From assembly GCA_943789365.1 (NCBI GenBank), contig CALSTV010000001.1:2418001-2482000 (forward strand): a stretch of DNA of 64,000 nucleotides. The letters run 5' to 3'. The position numbers and the translations under genes were made by a program. Source of the DNA: an uncultured Flavobacteriaceae bacterium. Its GTDB lineage: Bacteria; Bacteroidota; Bacteroidia; Flavobacteriales; Flavobacteriaceae. The notes beneath the pieces were generated by a model. The model made no database searches and was not told the origin of the DNA. It saw only the letters and a list, made by a program, of their open reading frames with translations. This document shows positions 8,171 to 15,572 of this stretch, one piece after another. Position 1 is the stretch's first letter, and each line of letters opens with the position of its first letter.

Positions 8171-8201
8171 CAAGTATATAGATGTGTTTTCAATTGACAA
8201 A
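8171..8201 (-). promoter_or_regulatory. Promoter of tRNA-Pro(GGG)
   Basis: Read on the reverse strand: TTTG, 19-bp spacer, TATACTTG (one mismatch to TAnnTTTG), ending 10 bp from the tRNA 5' end. Confidence 0.5.
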
Positions 8202-8323
8202 GTTTTGAGGGGGTTTTTTTGTATGTTAGAAGGGGAGTACATAAAAAAAAGTAGTATTCTTGATTTTTTGAAGGCCCTATTTACAACTTTCACAGGTTTT
8301 AGTTTCTATTAGTATTCATTTTA

Positions 8324-8740
8324 GTCGGGGTGGCAGGATTACCTCCTTTTAGTCGGTGATCATGAATGGGAGTTGGTTGCTAATAAAAGCCTGAAATGCT
8401 GTTGATTTCGCGGATTTAAATTAATTATAAAATTTTAATAAGATAGGATTACCTCCTTCCAGTCGGTGATCCTGAGTAGGGGGTTGTTGCTAATACAAGC
8501 CTGAAATGCTGTTGATTTCGCGGAATTAATTTATTATAAAATTTTAATAAGATAGGATTACCTCCTTCCAGTCGGTGATCCTGAGTAAGGGGTTCGGTGC
8601 TCATAAAAAGCCTGAAATGCTGTTGATTTCGCGGATTTAAATTAATTATAAAATTTTAATAAGATAGGATTACCTCCTTCCAGTCGGTGATCCTGAGTAG
8701 GGGGTTGTTGCTAATACAAGCCTGAAATGCTAGCGCATTT
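8324..8740. repeat. Array of ~110-bp tRNA-remnant repeats
   Basis: Four units with AGGATTACCTCC starting at 8335, 8445, 8554 and 8666 (spacings 110, 109, 112), each followed by AGTCGGTGATC, a G-rich stretch and GCCTGAAATGC. The first begins with GTCGGGGTGGCAGGATT, which equals the reverse-read 3' end of tRNA-Pro(TGG). A fifth unit is at 7918. No frame or spacer diversity. Confidence 0.88.
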
Positions 8741-8744
8741 CTTG

Positions 8745-8802
8745 GCTTTCTTTTTATAAAAGTGCTTTGGAGCAAGCTCCCGCACTTTTATAAAAAGAAA
8801 GC
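8745..8802. repeat. Long hairpin element copy 2
   Basis: 21-bp perfect arms (8745-8765 and 8782-8802) with inner GGAGC-AA-GCTCC. Nearly identical to the copy at 7999 and in the same position relative to a tRNA-Pro gene. Confidence 0.85.
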
Positions 8803-8833
8803 CCGAGAATTAAAAATTCTCAGGCTTCTATTG

Positions 8834-8908
8834 TCGGGGTGGCAGGATTCGAACCTGCGACCTCCTCGTCCCAAACGAGGCGCGATGACCGGGCTACGCT
8901 ACACCCCG
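8834..8908 (-). tRNA. tRNA-Pro (anticodon TGG)
   Basis: 75-nt cloverleaf on the reverse strand. Acceptor CGGGGTG/CACCCCG, anticodon stem CCTCG/CGAGG with loop TTTGGGA, T-arm GCAGG-TTCGAAT-CCTGC. No CCA encoded. Its last 48 bases closely match the tRNA-Pro(GGG) gene. Confidence 0.95.
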
Positions 8909-8969
8909 AAGGTGTGAACGGTAGTGTAGTTTATCTCGAGCTTGTCGAGAGGCTACACCCCGAAGGTGT
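8898..8969. repeat. 18-bp direct repeats of the tRNA-Pro 5' end flanking a 36-bp palindromic insert
   Basis: GCTACACCCCGAAGGTGT occurs at 8898-8915 (spanning the tRNA 5' end) and again at 8952-8969. The 36 bp between contain TCTCGA-GCTTG-TCGAGA. Confidence 0.85.
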
Positions 8970-8998
8970 TTTTGAAATCAGTGCCCGATTTCGAGCTG

Positions 8999-9028
8999 CA
9001 AATATACAGCTTATTCTAAGTTGTACAA
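8999..9028 (-). promoter_or_regulatory. Promoter of tRNA-Pro(TGG)
   Basis: Read on the reverse strand: TTG (9026-9028), 19 bp, TATATTTG (8999-9006), an exact Bacteroidetes promoter match. It lies ~90 bp from the tRNA because the duplicated insert at 8916-8969 separates them. Confidence 0.6.
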
Positions 9029-9487
9029 TGATTATTTTGATTTTATTTTGACCTATTTAAGAGAAGTAAAGTATTAGGTATCGGGTATAAGTTAGAAAGT
9101 CAAAAGTCAAAAGGCATTGGGCAGTAGTTAATGGTCAGAAAATTTTTAGGGAGACAAAACAGCTCAACGCTTCAAAGTTAAAAGAGGCAATAGGCAATGG
9201 TCAGCAGTTTATGATATACTACCAACTGCATACCTCTCCAATATCAATCAGGCTTCTCAATCCGCCACAGACGGACGCGCTTCTTAACTCTCCTCTGGGC
9301 GCCTCGGCTTAAGCTTCAGCGGCAGCGGGTAGGCAGGCTCCTTTACTTCTTCAATTCTTAACTCCTTAACTTCTTAACTACTTCACCACTTTACTCCTCA
9401 ACACCTCCATGCTTCTAATATTGATTTTCCTTATTCTCAGATTATAAATACTTATAAACAATCCCTTTTTTAACTATCGATTTGTGC
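9029..9487. other. Intergenic region of low-complexity debris
   Basis: No gene seen. Contains AAGTCAAAAG-type short repeats (9098-9115), a GC-richer patch at ~9255-9345 and CTTAACTTCTTAAC-type runs (9350-9410). Confidence 0.6.
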
Positions 9488-9495
9488 TATTTTTG
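9488..9495 (+). promoter_or_regulatory. -7 box of trxB
   Basis: TATTTTTG, 28 bp upstream of the trxB start codon; no clear TTG element at the expected distance. Confidence 0.5.
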
Positions 9496-9523
9496 TCTTG
9501 GAAAAATGATAAAATAAGAAATT

Positions 9524-10471
9524 ATGTCAGATACTATAGAAAGAATCAAATGTTTGATTATCGGGTCGGGGCCCGCAGGATATACGGCAGCTATATATGC
9601 CTCAAGAGCCGATTTAAAACCTGTAATGTATACAGGAATGCAAATGGGAGGTCAGTTGACAACCACAACAGAAGTTGATAATTTTCCGGGATATCCTAAC
9701 GGAACCGATGGGACTGCCATGATGGAAGATTTAAAAAACCAAGCAGAGCGTTTTGGAACTGAAGTGCGTTTCGGATTGGCTACGAGTGTAGAGTTTGCAA
9801 AAGAAGCTGGAGGTATTCACAAGGTGGTGATTGATGGTGTAACGAATATCGAAGCAGAGACCGTAATTATTTCTACCGGTGCAACTGCAAAGTATTTAGG
9901 TTTAGAAAGTGAAGAACGTTTAAAAGGAGGTGGAGTTTCGGCTTGTGCTACCTGTGATGGTTTCTTTTACAAAGGACAAGATGTAGTAGTTGTAGGAGCA
10001 GGCGATACAGCAGCAGAGGAAGCAACCTATTTAGCAAATATCTGTAACAAAGTAACCTTGTTGGTACGTAAAGATTATATGAGAGCTTCTAAAGCTATGC
10101 AGCACCGTGTTGAAAAGACAGAAAATATTGAGGTGCTTTTTAATACAGAAATTGACGAGGTACTTGGTGATACTGTGGTTGAAGGAGTTCGCGCTGTAAA
10201 CAATCAAACACAAGAGAAACAAGATATTCCTGTAACCGGTGTGTTTATTGCGATAGGACATACGCCAAATACTGATATCTTTAAAGAGGTATTGGATATG
10301 GATGAGTCGGGGTATTTAATTACCGAAGGAAAATCGACCAAAACCAATTTACCGGGGGTTTTTGCAGCCGGTGATGTACAAGACAAAGAATACCGACAAG
10401 CCGTAACAGCTGCCGGTACCGGTTGTATGGCTGCACTGGATGCCGAACGTTATTTAGGAGCGTTGGAATAA
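9524..10471 (+). CDS. trxB: Thioredoxin reductase (NADPH)
   Basis: 315 residues, the usual length. N-terminal FAD-binding motif GSGPAGYTAAIYASRA (~14-29), redox pair C141-A-T-C144 (ACATCDGFF), NADPH-binding GAGDTAAEEA (~157-166), and the C-terminal FAD motif GVFAAGDVQD followed by RQAVTAAGTGCMAA. Transfers electrons from NADPH via FAD and the dithiol to thioredoxin in the cytoplasm. Stands alone, with its own promoter and a strong terminator shared with the convergent neighbour. Confidence 0.97.
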   Translation: MSDTIERIKCLIIGSGPAGYTAAIYASRADLKPVMYTGMQMGGQLTTTTEVDNFPGYPNGTDGTAMMEDLKNQAERFGTEVRFGLATSVEFAKEAGGIHKVVIDGVTNIEAETVIISTGATAKYLGLESEERLKGGGVSACATCDGFFYKGQDVVVVGAGDTAAEEATYLANICNKVTLLVRKDYMRASKAMQHRVEKTENIEVLFNTEIDEVLGDTVVEGVRAVNNQTQEKQDIPVTGVFIAIGHTPNTDIFKEVLDMDESGYLITEGKSTKTNLPGVFAAGDVQDKEYRQAVTAAGTGCMAALDAERYLGALE

Positions 10472-10492
10472 GCGCAAAATAGTATGTAGATA

Positions 10493-10525
10493 TAAAAAAA
10501 ACCTCAGGAAACTGAGGTTTTTTTA
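10493..10525. terminator. Bidirectional terminator between trxB and the large lipoprotein gene
   Basis: A-run, AACCTCAG-GAAA-CTGAGGTT, T-run: works in both directions between two convergent genes. Confidence 0.88.
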
Positions 10526-10545
10526 TGTTTAAAAAGGAGTTCTAT

Positions 10546-13500
10546 TTAGAACCCAAACCCTAATCCAAAACTAAATCTTGGACCGTCATCTGAATAGAAT
10601 AGTGCCATATTTCCGGTAATCATTTTTGTGGCATTCATCCAAATAGAACCTCCGTACGAATCGTGCCATCTTTTTGAAGATTCGTTCGGTACCCATACGC
10701 GCCCATAGTCATAACCCAAGGTAATTCCATAGCTGATGGGTACTAAGGCAGTGTTCCTTTCCTTTAAGGTAAGTCGAATGTCTGTGTTTTGGTAAAAACT
10801 GCCCTGTCCAGTAAAACGTTGGTTTCGATAGCCACGCAGTCCATCATCACCTCCAATACTTGCCGCTTGGTAGATTTCATAGCTGTCTTGAAAAACATGG
10901 TGGCCTTTTAATTTTGTAGACAGCGTAATACTGCCTGAGGTATTCAGTTTGTGGACAAAGCTCATACTAGACCTTATATAGGAGTTTTCGTCGCTGCTGT
11001 CTAAATTTGTTCGCCATCCAGATTGTAGTTCATATGCAAACCCGAGTGTTGGTAAAGAAAGATTGTCGTAATTTTCAAATTTAAACACACCTCTTGCTCC
11101 TGCGTAGTTTTCTCTTTCGTAGTCGTTATCGGAGGTAATTCTGTCTGGCTCGTCCCCAATTTCAATGCCTTCCAAAGGTGTTCCTATGGAAAAAGTGGCC
11201 CCGGAATGTCCATTCCAAACAAAGGCTGGTGTAAAGGACCTGTAGCTCAATTTTACACGATTGTAATCTTTGCCTCTATTGTCTTGTTCGTTCACAGTTT
11301 CATTACCTTCGCCAAAATAATTGATGCTGTAATTTGGGCTTGTAAATTTGGTATCAATATTAAAATTCCAATTCACCTTATTCGTGATAAAATCACCAGT
11401 ATAGCGAAAAGCGTAACCCTTTGTGGCATTGTAATACATGGCTTGCAAAGAGTGCTTGCTGCTATAGGGGTCTCTTTTGTATCCGTAATGCGTGAGTCCC
11501 GCTGAAAATCCAAAGCGAAACCCATCGTCTGGATTGGCACCGAGTTCTGGTACCAAGGCATAGGTGTTCTTTTTTATTTTTCTGTAATTGTACGTATTGT
11601 CCTCATAGCGATCAATCAAATCTAGGTGATTCTTTTTTGCGTCGAAACTATTCTTTTTACTTTTAAAGTCATGAATTTTTACGTTGGGCTTATCTTTCAC
11701 AACATACGTATCTTTGTTTTGTCCCCCAATAAGACGCACCTTCGCATTTCCTTTTTTAGATCCTTTTATTTCAAAATAATCCTTATCGTCTAATCCGTAT
11801 ATCCAAATTTCTTTGGTCTTATCGCTATGATAGGTGTTTTCGCGAATGAGTTTTCCTTTCTTTTCGTTTTTGATACTAAACATCTGTATGACGGTTTCGT
11901 GATTCTTGCCTTGGGTTATTTCGAACCAGTCATCGTCATCCGTTCCCAATTGAATTACAAATTTGGATAGATAATCGCTGTATGCTTTGGCTGTTTTGAT
12001 GAGTTCCTTTTTTCTAATTTTTAAAAGGCGTGCAATATTGGCTATAGTTTCGTCATGCACAGCAGTTGGGAAATCTTTAAAAGCTTCGTCAATCATTTCA
12101 TCTGTGAGCGTTTCCTGAATATATTGCGCTTCTTTGAGCCAAGTTGCAGATCTGTTGTTTTGGATGAATGCCAAATCGAGTGGGTAAGGTTCATCATTAA
12201 AGCCCTTAAGACCTCGAATTTTCTCATCAAAAGTTTGCATCAATCGAATAGGGGAAATAAGTTGGGTTAGGGTAGTCAATAGTAAACCGTCATAATTTGA
12301 AAAAGCCTGATCTCTATCTCGTGGGACAGGTCGGTACATTTTGCCTTTTTCAGTTTTGAATTCTGCCCAACGCCATTGATCTGCATGTCGGTCCCAGTCG
12401 CCAATTAACAAATCAAAAAGTCGAGCACGTATATAGGCCTGTTCATCTACATGGTTATCGGCATCTTTTCGTAGTGATTTAAAAAGGTCATCTGTGCTAA
12501 TTACTTTGTTTGCATAACCAAAGCTTTTCAAGTCGCCATGTCCTGAAGCGGCACGTTCTTCAATCATATACAAAGCATCTCCAAAACCTTCATTGAAATC
12601 TCCTAAAGCCTGCTGTTTAGGGATGTAATATAAAACAGGATTGGTGTGGTATACGCCAATGGGACTTGATAAATTGTCTATCACAAAAGGGGCATATGGA
12701 TGTGCAGAGGTATAAAAATCCAACAATAAATCTTCCGTATAAGTGTCTTTGAATTTTTTAATTACATATTGAGTTTGAAAAGCAACGGATTGTAAGAAGC
12801 GTGTTGCGCTCTTTTTTAAGGCACGCATGACATATTGTTTGCCGTCTTTGGTTTCCAAGCGCAATGAGTTCGACTGATTTCCACCGCCTTTTTTTACCGG
12901 TGTTAGTCCGCCAAACAAGGTATCTAACAGCGCTATTGGAGCTTCTACTGGTGTGCTGTAATACTTGCGGTAATGCTCGCCCCAAAAAAAACGATAGAAT
13001 TTACTTTTATCTGTTTCTTCTTTGCTGTAGATAGCAGCTTCTACACTTTGTCTTTTTTCTTTAGGGAATTTAAAAGGTTCTTTTACTTTTAGAGCTTTAA
13101 AAATTTCCTTTTCATAGACCAGACGGTCTTCTTTGTCATCCGTCGCTATGTATTGAATGTGGCTACTGCCGTCTTCGAAGAAATCGATATAAGCATATCC
13201 TTTATGACCGTAACTAAAACCGGTTGTGTTTCCCAATCGGGTAGCCGATGTTTTGGAACCGGAACCACTAATGATTTGGATGGTGTTGTCTTGTTCTAAA
13301 TACTGCATATTATGGTCGTGTCCTGAAAGAAATACTACCTTTTTATAAGGTTTAGTCAAGGTGCGAAGGTGTTTTGTGAATTCCGTATAATACCTGTTTT
13401 GAATGTCTTGTGGATTGGCTCCACTTGTTTTTCGAACCAAGTTTGCAAAAGAGCCAACCCCCGGGATGGGTACCTTGTCTTGAAAAGGAAACAAGTGACT

Positions 13501-14235
13501 TTTTGCACTGTAAGCACCTCCATGTGTTCCTTTTGAGAGTACAGGGTGATGAATGGCTATTAGTATGGTTTTTTGACTGTTTTTGTTCAGCATACCCTTT
13601 AGTTCTTCATAAAATTTCCGTTTGGATTTGATATATGGACAATTGTCGTTTATTGTTGGGTGCTTGTTCCAGTCTTCAAGTAGCCACTGTGAATCTATGG
13701 CTATGACAACGATATCGTCAGTCAGTTTTATTTTTTCAAGAGGACATCCACCCTGAGGGAAAAATACTTTTTTTGAATTCAATGCTTTTTCAATAAAATT
13801 TTGTTGGCGTTCTAAACCTTCTAATCCATCGGAATACCAATCGTGATTACCAGGTATAAAAATGGTTTTGCCTTCGAAATCTTTGGCAATATCTGTTTGG
13901 TTTTGAAGACTGTGTTCGGCCCTTTTTCGTTTCTGTTTTTTCTTTTTGGAAGGCATGCCTTTTGGGTAGATATTGTCTCCAAGAAAAATCAATCCGTTGT
14001 TTTTGCTAGTACTTACTAGTCTTTTTTTTAAGGATTGGAGAGCTATGGGCGTCGTGTCTTTCTCTGACATGCCTGCATCTCCAATTAAAAAGAGTCGGTA
14101 CGAAAGCTTAGAGTTTTGTGGAAGTGCTTCTTTAGGAAGGTATATATCTGAATATTGCGCCTCAAAAGTAGCACAGGCCTGTAATAGCATTACGCTCAAA
14201 ATAAAAACGAGAGAGTTACAAATTTTACTAGACAT
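10546..14235 (-). CDS. Large lipoprotein: metallophosphoesterase + possible kinase-like segment + outer-membrane barrel
   Basis: 1229 residues. Lipoprotein signal with Cys21 (LLQAC). Residues ~45-330 are a calcineurin-like phosphoesterase with all metal motifs: GDAG (52), LGDN, PGNHDW, AIHHPV and SGHDHN. Residues ~445-640 contain a glycine-rich loop (GGGNQSNSLRL), a Lys in YVMRALKKS, DWDRHADQW (~611-619) and PRDRDQAF (~636-643), an arrangement resembling the G-loop, Lys, DRHxxN and metal-Asp of atypical kinases. This is inference. The C-terminal ~330 residues are aromatic beta-strands ending in F, matching a D15/BamA-like surface-antigen barrel. Phosphoesterase-barrel proteins of this size occur in flavobacteria; substrate unknown. 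Confidence 0.85.
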   Translation of the reverse strand: MSSKICNSLVFILSVMLLQACATFEAQYSDIYLPKEALPQNSKLSYRLFLIGDAGMSEKDTTPIALQSLKKRLVSTSKNNGLIFLGDNIYPKGMPSKKKKQKRKRAEHSLQNQTDIAKDFEGKTIFIPGNHDWYSDGLEGLERQQNFIEKALNSKKVFFPQGGCPLEKIKLTDDIVVIAIDSQWLLEDWNKHPTINDNCPYIKSKRKFYEELKGMLNKNSQKTILIAIHHPVLSKGTHGGAYSAKSHLFPFQDKVPIPGVGSFANLVRKTSGANPQDIQNRYYTEFTKHLRTLTKPYKKVVFLSGHDHNMQYLEQDNTIQIISGSGSKTSATRLGNTTGFSYGHKGYAYIDFFEDGSSHIQYIATDDKEDRLVYEKEIFKALKVKEPFKFPKEKRQSVEAAIYSKEETDKSKFYRFFWGEHYRKYYSTPVEAPIALLDTLFGGLTPVKKGGGNQSNSLRLETKDGKQYVMRALKKSATRFLQSVAFQTQYVIKKFKDTYTEDLLLDFYTSAHPYAPFVIDNLSSPIGVYHTNPVLYYIPKQQALGDFNEGFGDALYMIEERAASGHGDLKSFGYANKVISTDDLFKSLRKDADNHVDEQAYIRARLFDLLIGDWDRHADQWRWAEFKTEKGKMYRPVPRDRDQAFSNYDGLLLTTLTQLISPIRLMQTFDEKIRGLKGFNDEPYPLDLAFIQNNRSATWLKEAQYIQETLTDEMIDEAFKDFPTAVHDETIANIARLLKIRKKELIKTAKAYSDYLSKFVIQLGTDDDDWFEITQGKNHETVIQMFSIKNEKKGKLIRENTYHSDKTKEIWIYGLDDKDYFEIKGSKKGNAKVRLIGGQNKDTYVVKDKPNVKIHDFKSKKNSFDAKKNHLDLIDRYEDNTYNYRKIKKNTYALVPELGANPDDGFRFGFSAGLTHYGYKRDPYSSKHSLQAMYYNATKGYAFRYTGDFITNKVNWNFNIDTKFTSPNYSINYFGEGNETVNEQDNRGKDYNRVKLSYRSFTPAFVWNGHSGATFSIGTPLEGIEIGDEPDRITSDNDYERENYAGARGVFKFENYDNLSLPTLGFAYELQSGWRTNLDSSDENSYIRSSMSFVHKLNTSGSITLSTKLKGHHVFQDSYEIYQAASIGGDDGLRGYRNQRFTGQGSFYQNTDIRLTLKERNTALVPISYGITLGYDYGRVWVPNESSKRWHDSYGGSIWMNATKMITGNMALFYSDDGPRFSFGLGFGF

Positions 14236-14276
14236 AGATGTTCTTCGATATTTTTTAAATGTACTACTAATTTGGT

Positions 14277-14284
14277 TATATTTG
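14277..14284 (+). promoter_or_regulatory. -7 box of the HD-PycTM gene
   Basis: TATATTTG, 26 bp upstream of the start codon. Confidence 0.5.
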
Positions 14285-14310
14285 GTATGCTTATTCTTTA
14301 AAAATAGTAT

Positions 14311-15543
14311 ATGGTAGGTTCTAAAATTTTATCTGAGGCAAATCAATATGTTTTAAATTTATTTAAAACTCAGTTGCCAAGTTCTGTATTGTATCACGAT
14401 TTTAATCATACCCAGCAGGTAGTTGTTGCAGCTGAAGAGATTGGAACCGGTATGCAGTTGTTAGATTCTGAATTGGAAATTGTATTGTTGGCTGCCTGGT
14501 TTCACGATACGGGTTTTGTACATGCATCAGATAACCATGAGGATCCTAGTAAAAAGGAAGCAGAGACTTTCTTAAAAGCGGCGAACTATGCTCCAGAAAA
14601 AATCGGAAAAGTAGTAGGATGTATTGAAGCTACCAGAATGCCTCAAAACCCCAAAAACTTGCTTGAGGAGGTTATTTGCGATGCAGATTTGTATCATTTA
14701 GGTATTTCAGATTTTACGAAGCGAAGTAATCTGTTACGTGTTGAATGTGATGTACATGGTAAAAAGCAATTTACGGATCTTGAATGGTTAGAAACGACGG
14801 CTAACTTTATTGGGAATCACAAATATTTTACGGATTATGCTTTTAAAAAATTGCATGATGAAAAGATTAATAACTGGTTAGAAACTCAGAAAGAGTTTGA
14901 AAAGTTAAGGGATAAACAAGCGTTAAAAGAAGAGAAAGAAGGAGTAAAGCTTGCCGAACAGCAAAAGAAACAAGAGAAATTAGAAAAACCCGACAAGGGG
15001 ATTGAAACTATGTTTCGGGTGACTTTGAGAAATCATATGAAACTGAGTGATATAGCAGATCGCAAGGCAAACATATTGTTGAGTGTAAATGCCATTATTT
15101 TGTCTATTGTTCTTGCCAATTTGATGCCTAAATTGGACAAAGAGAGCAATCAGTTTTTGGTGATGCCAACATTGGTTTTTATATTGACAGCTGTGTTCTC
15201 TATCGTAGGGGCAATTGTGTCTACACGACCCAAAATTACTTCAGGGAAATTTTCAAAACAAGATATCGAAAACAAAAAAGCGAACCTCTTATTTTTTGGG
15301 AATTTCCATAGGATGCCATTGTCAGATTTTCAATTTGGCGTTGATAAAATGATGAATGATAGAGATTTTTTATACGGATCGATGACCAAAGATCTTTATT
15401 TTTTAGGGGTGGTTTTGGCACGAAAATATAGATTACTACGCCTTACGTATACCGTTTTTATGGTTGGTATTATAGTTTCGGTAATTGCTTTTGTATATGC
15501 CTTTTTAACCATGCCAAACGATGTAGCTAATACTATTTTTTAG
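14311..15543 (+). CDS. HD phosphohydrolase fused to a PycTM (Pycsar effector-like) membrane domain
   Basis: 410 residues. N-terminal HD domain with H33 (YHDFNHTQQ), H65-D66 (WFHDTGF) and a distal Asp (CDADL, D124/D126): the full metal set. Residues ~190-232 are a charged coiled coil (K/E/Q-rich). Residues ~240-400 hold FRVTLRNHMKLSDIADRKANILLSVNAIILSIV, two membrane-hairpin helices, an amphipathic part and a final TM helix, typical of the PycTM domain of cyclic-nucleotide-activated membrane effectors. Known: PycTM effectors depolarise membranes in Pycsar defence. Here no nucleotide cyclase is adjacent, so a defence or housekeeping signalling role is undecided. Confidence 0.85.
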   Translation: MVGSKILSEANQYVLNLFKTQLPSSVLYHDFNHTQQVVVAAEEIGTGMQLLDSELEIVLLAAWFHDTGFVHASDNHEDPSKKEAETFLKAANYAPEKIGKVVGCIEATRMPQNPKNLLEEVICDADLYHLGISDFTKRSNLLRVECDVHGKKQFTDLEWLETTANFIGNHKYFTDYAFKKLHDEKINNWLETQKEFEKLRDKQALKEEKEGVKLAEQQKKQEKLEKPDKGIETMFRVTLRNHMKLSDIADRKANILLSVNAIILSIVLANLMPKLDKESNQFLVMPTLVFILTAVFSIVGAIVSTRPKITSGKFSKQDIENKKANLLFFGNFHRMPLSDFQFGVDKMMNDRDFLYGSMTKDLYFLGVVLARKYRLLRLTYTVFMVGIIVSVIAFVYAFLTMPNDVANTIF

Positions 15544-15572
15544 GTGTTTTAGATGCAATGCAATAAGAGGAC

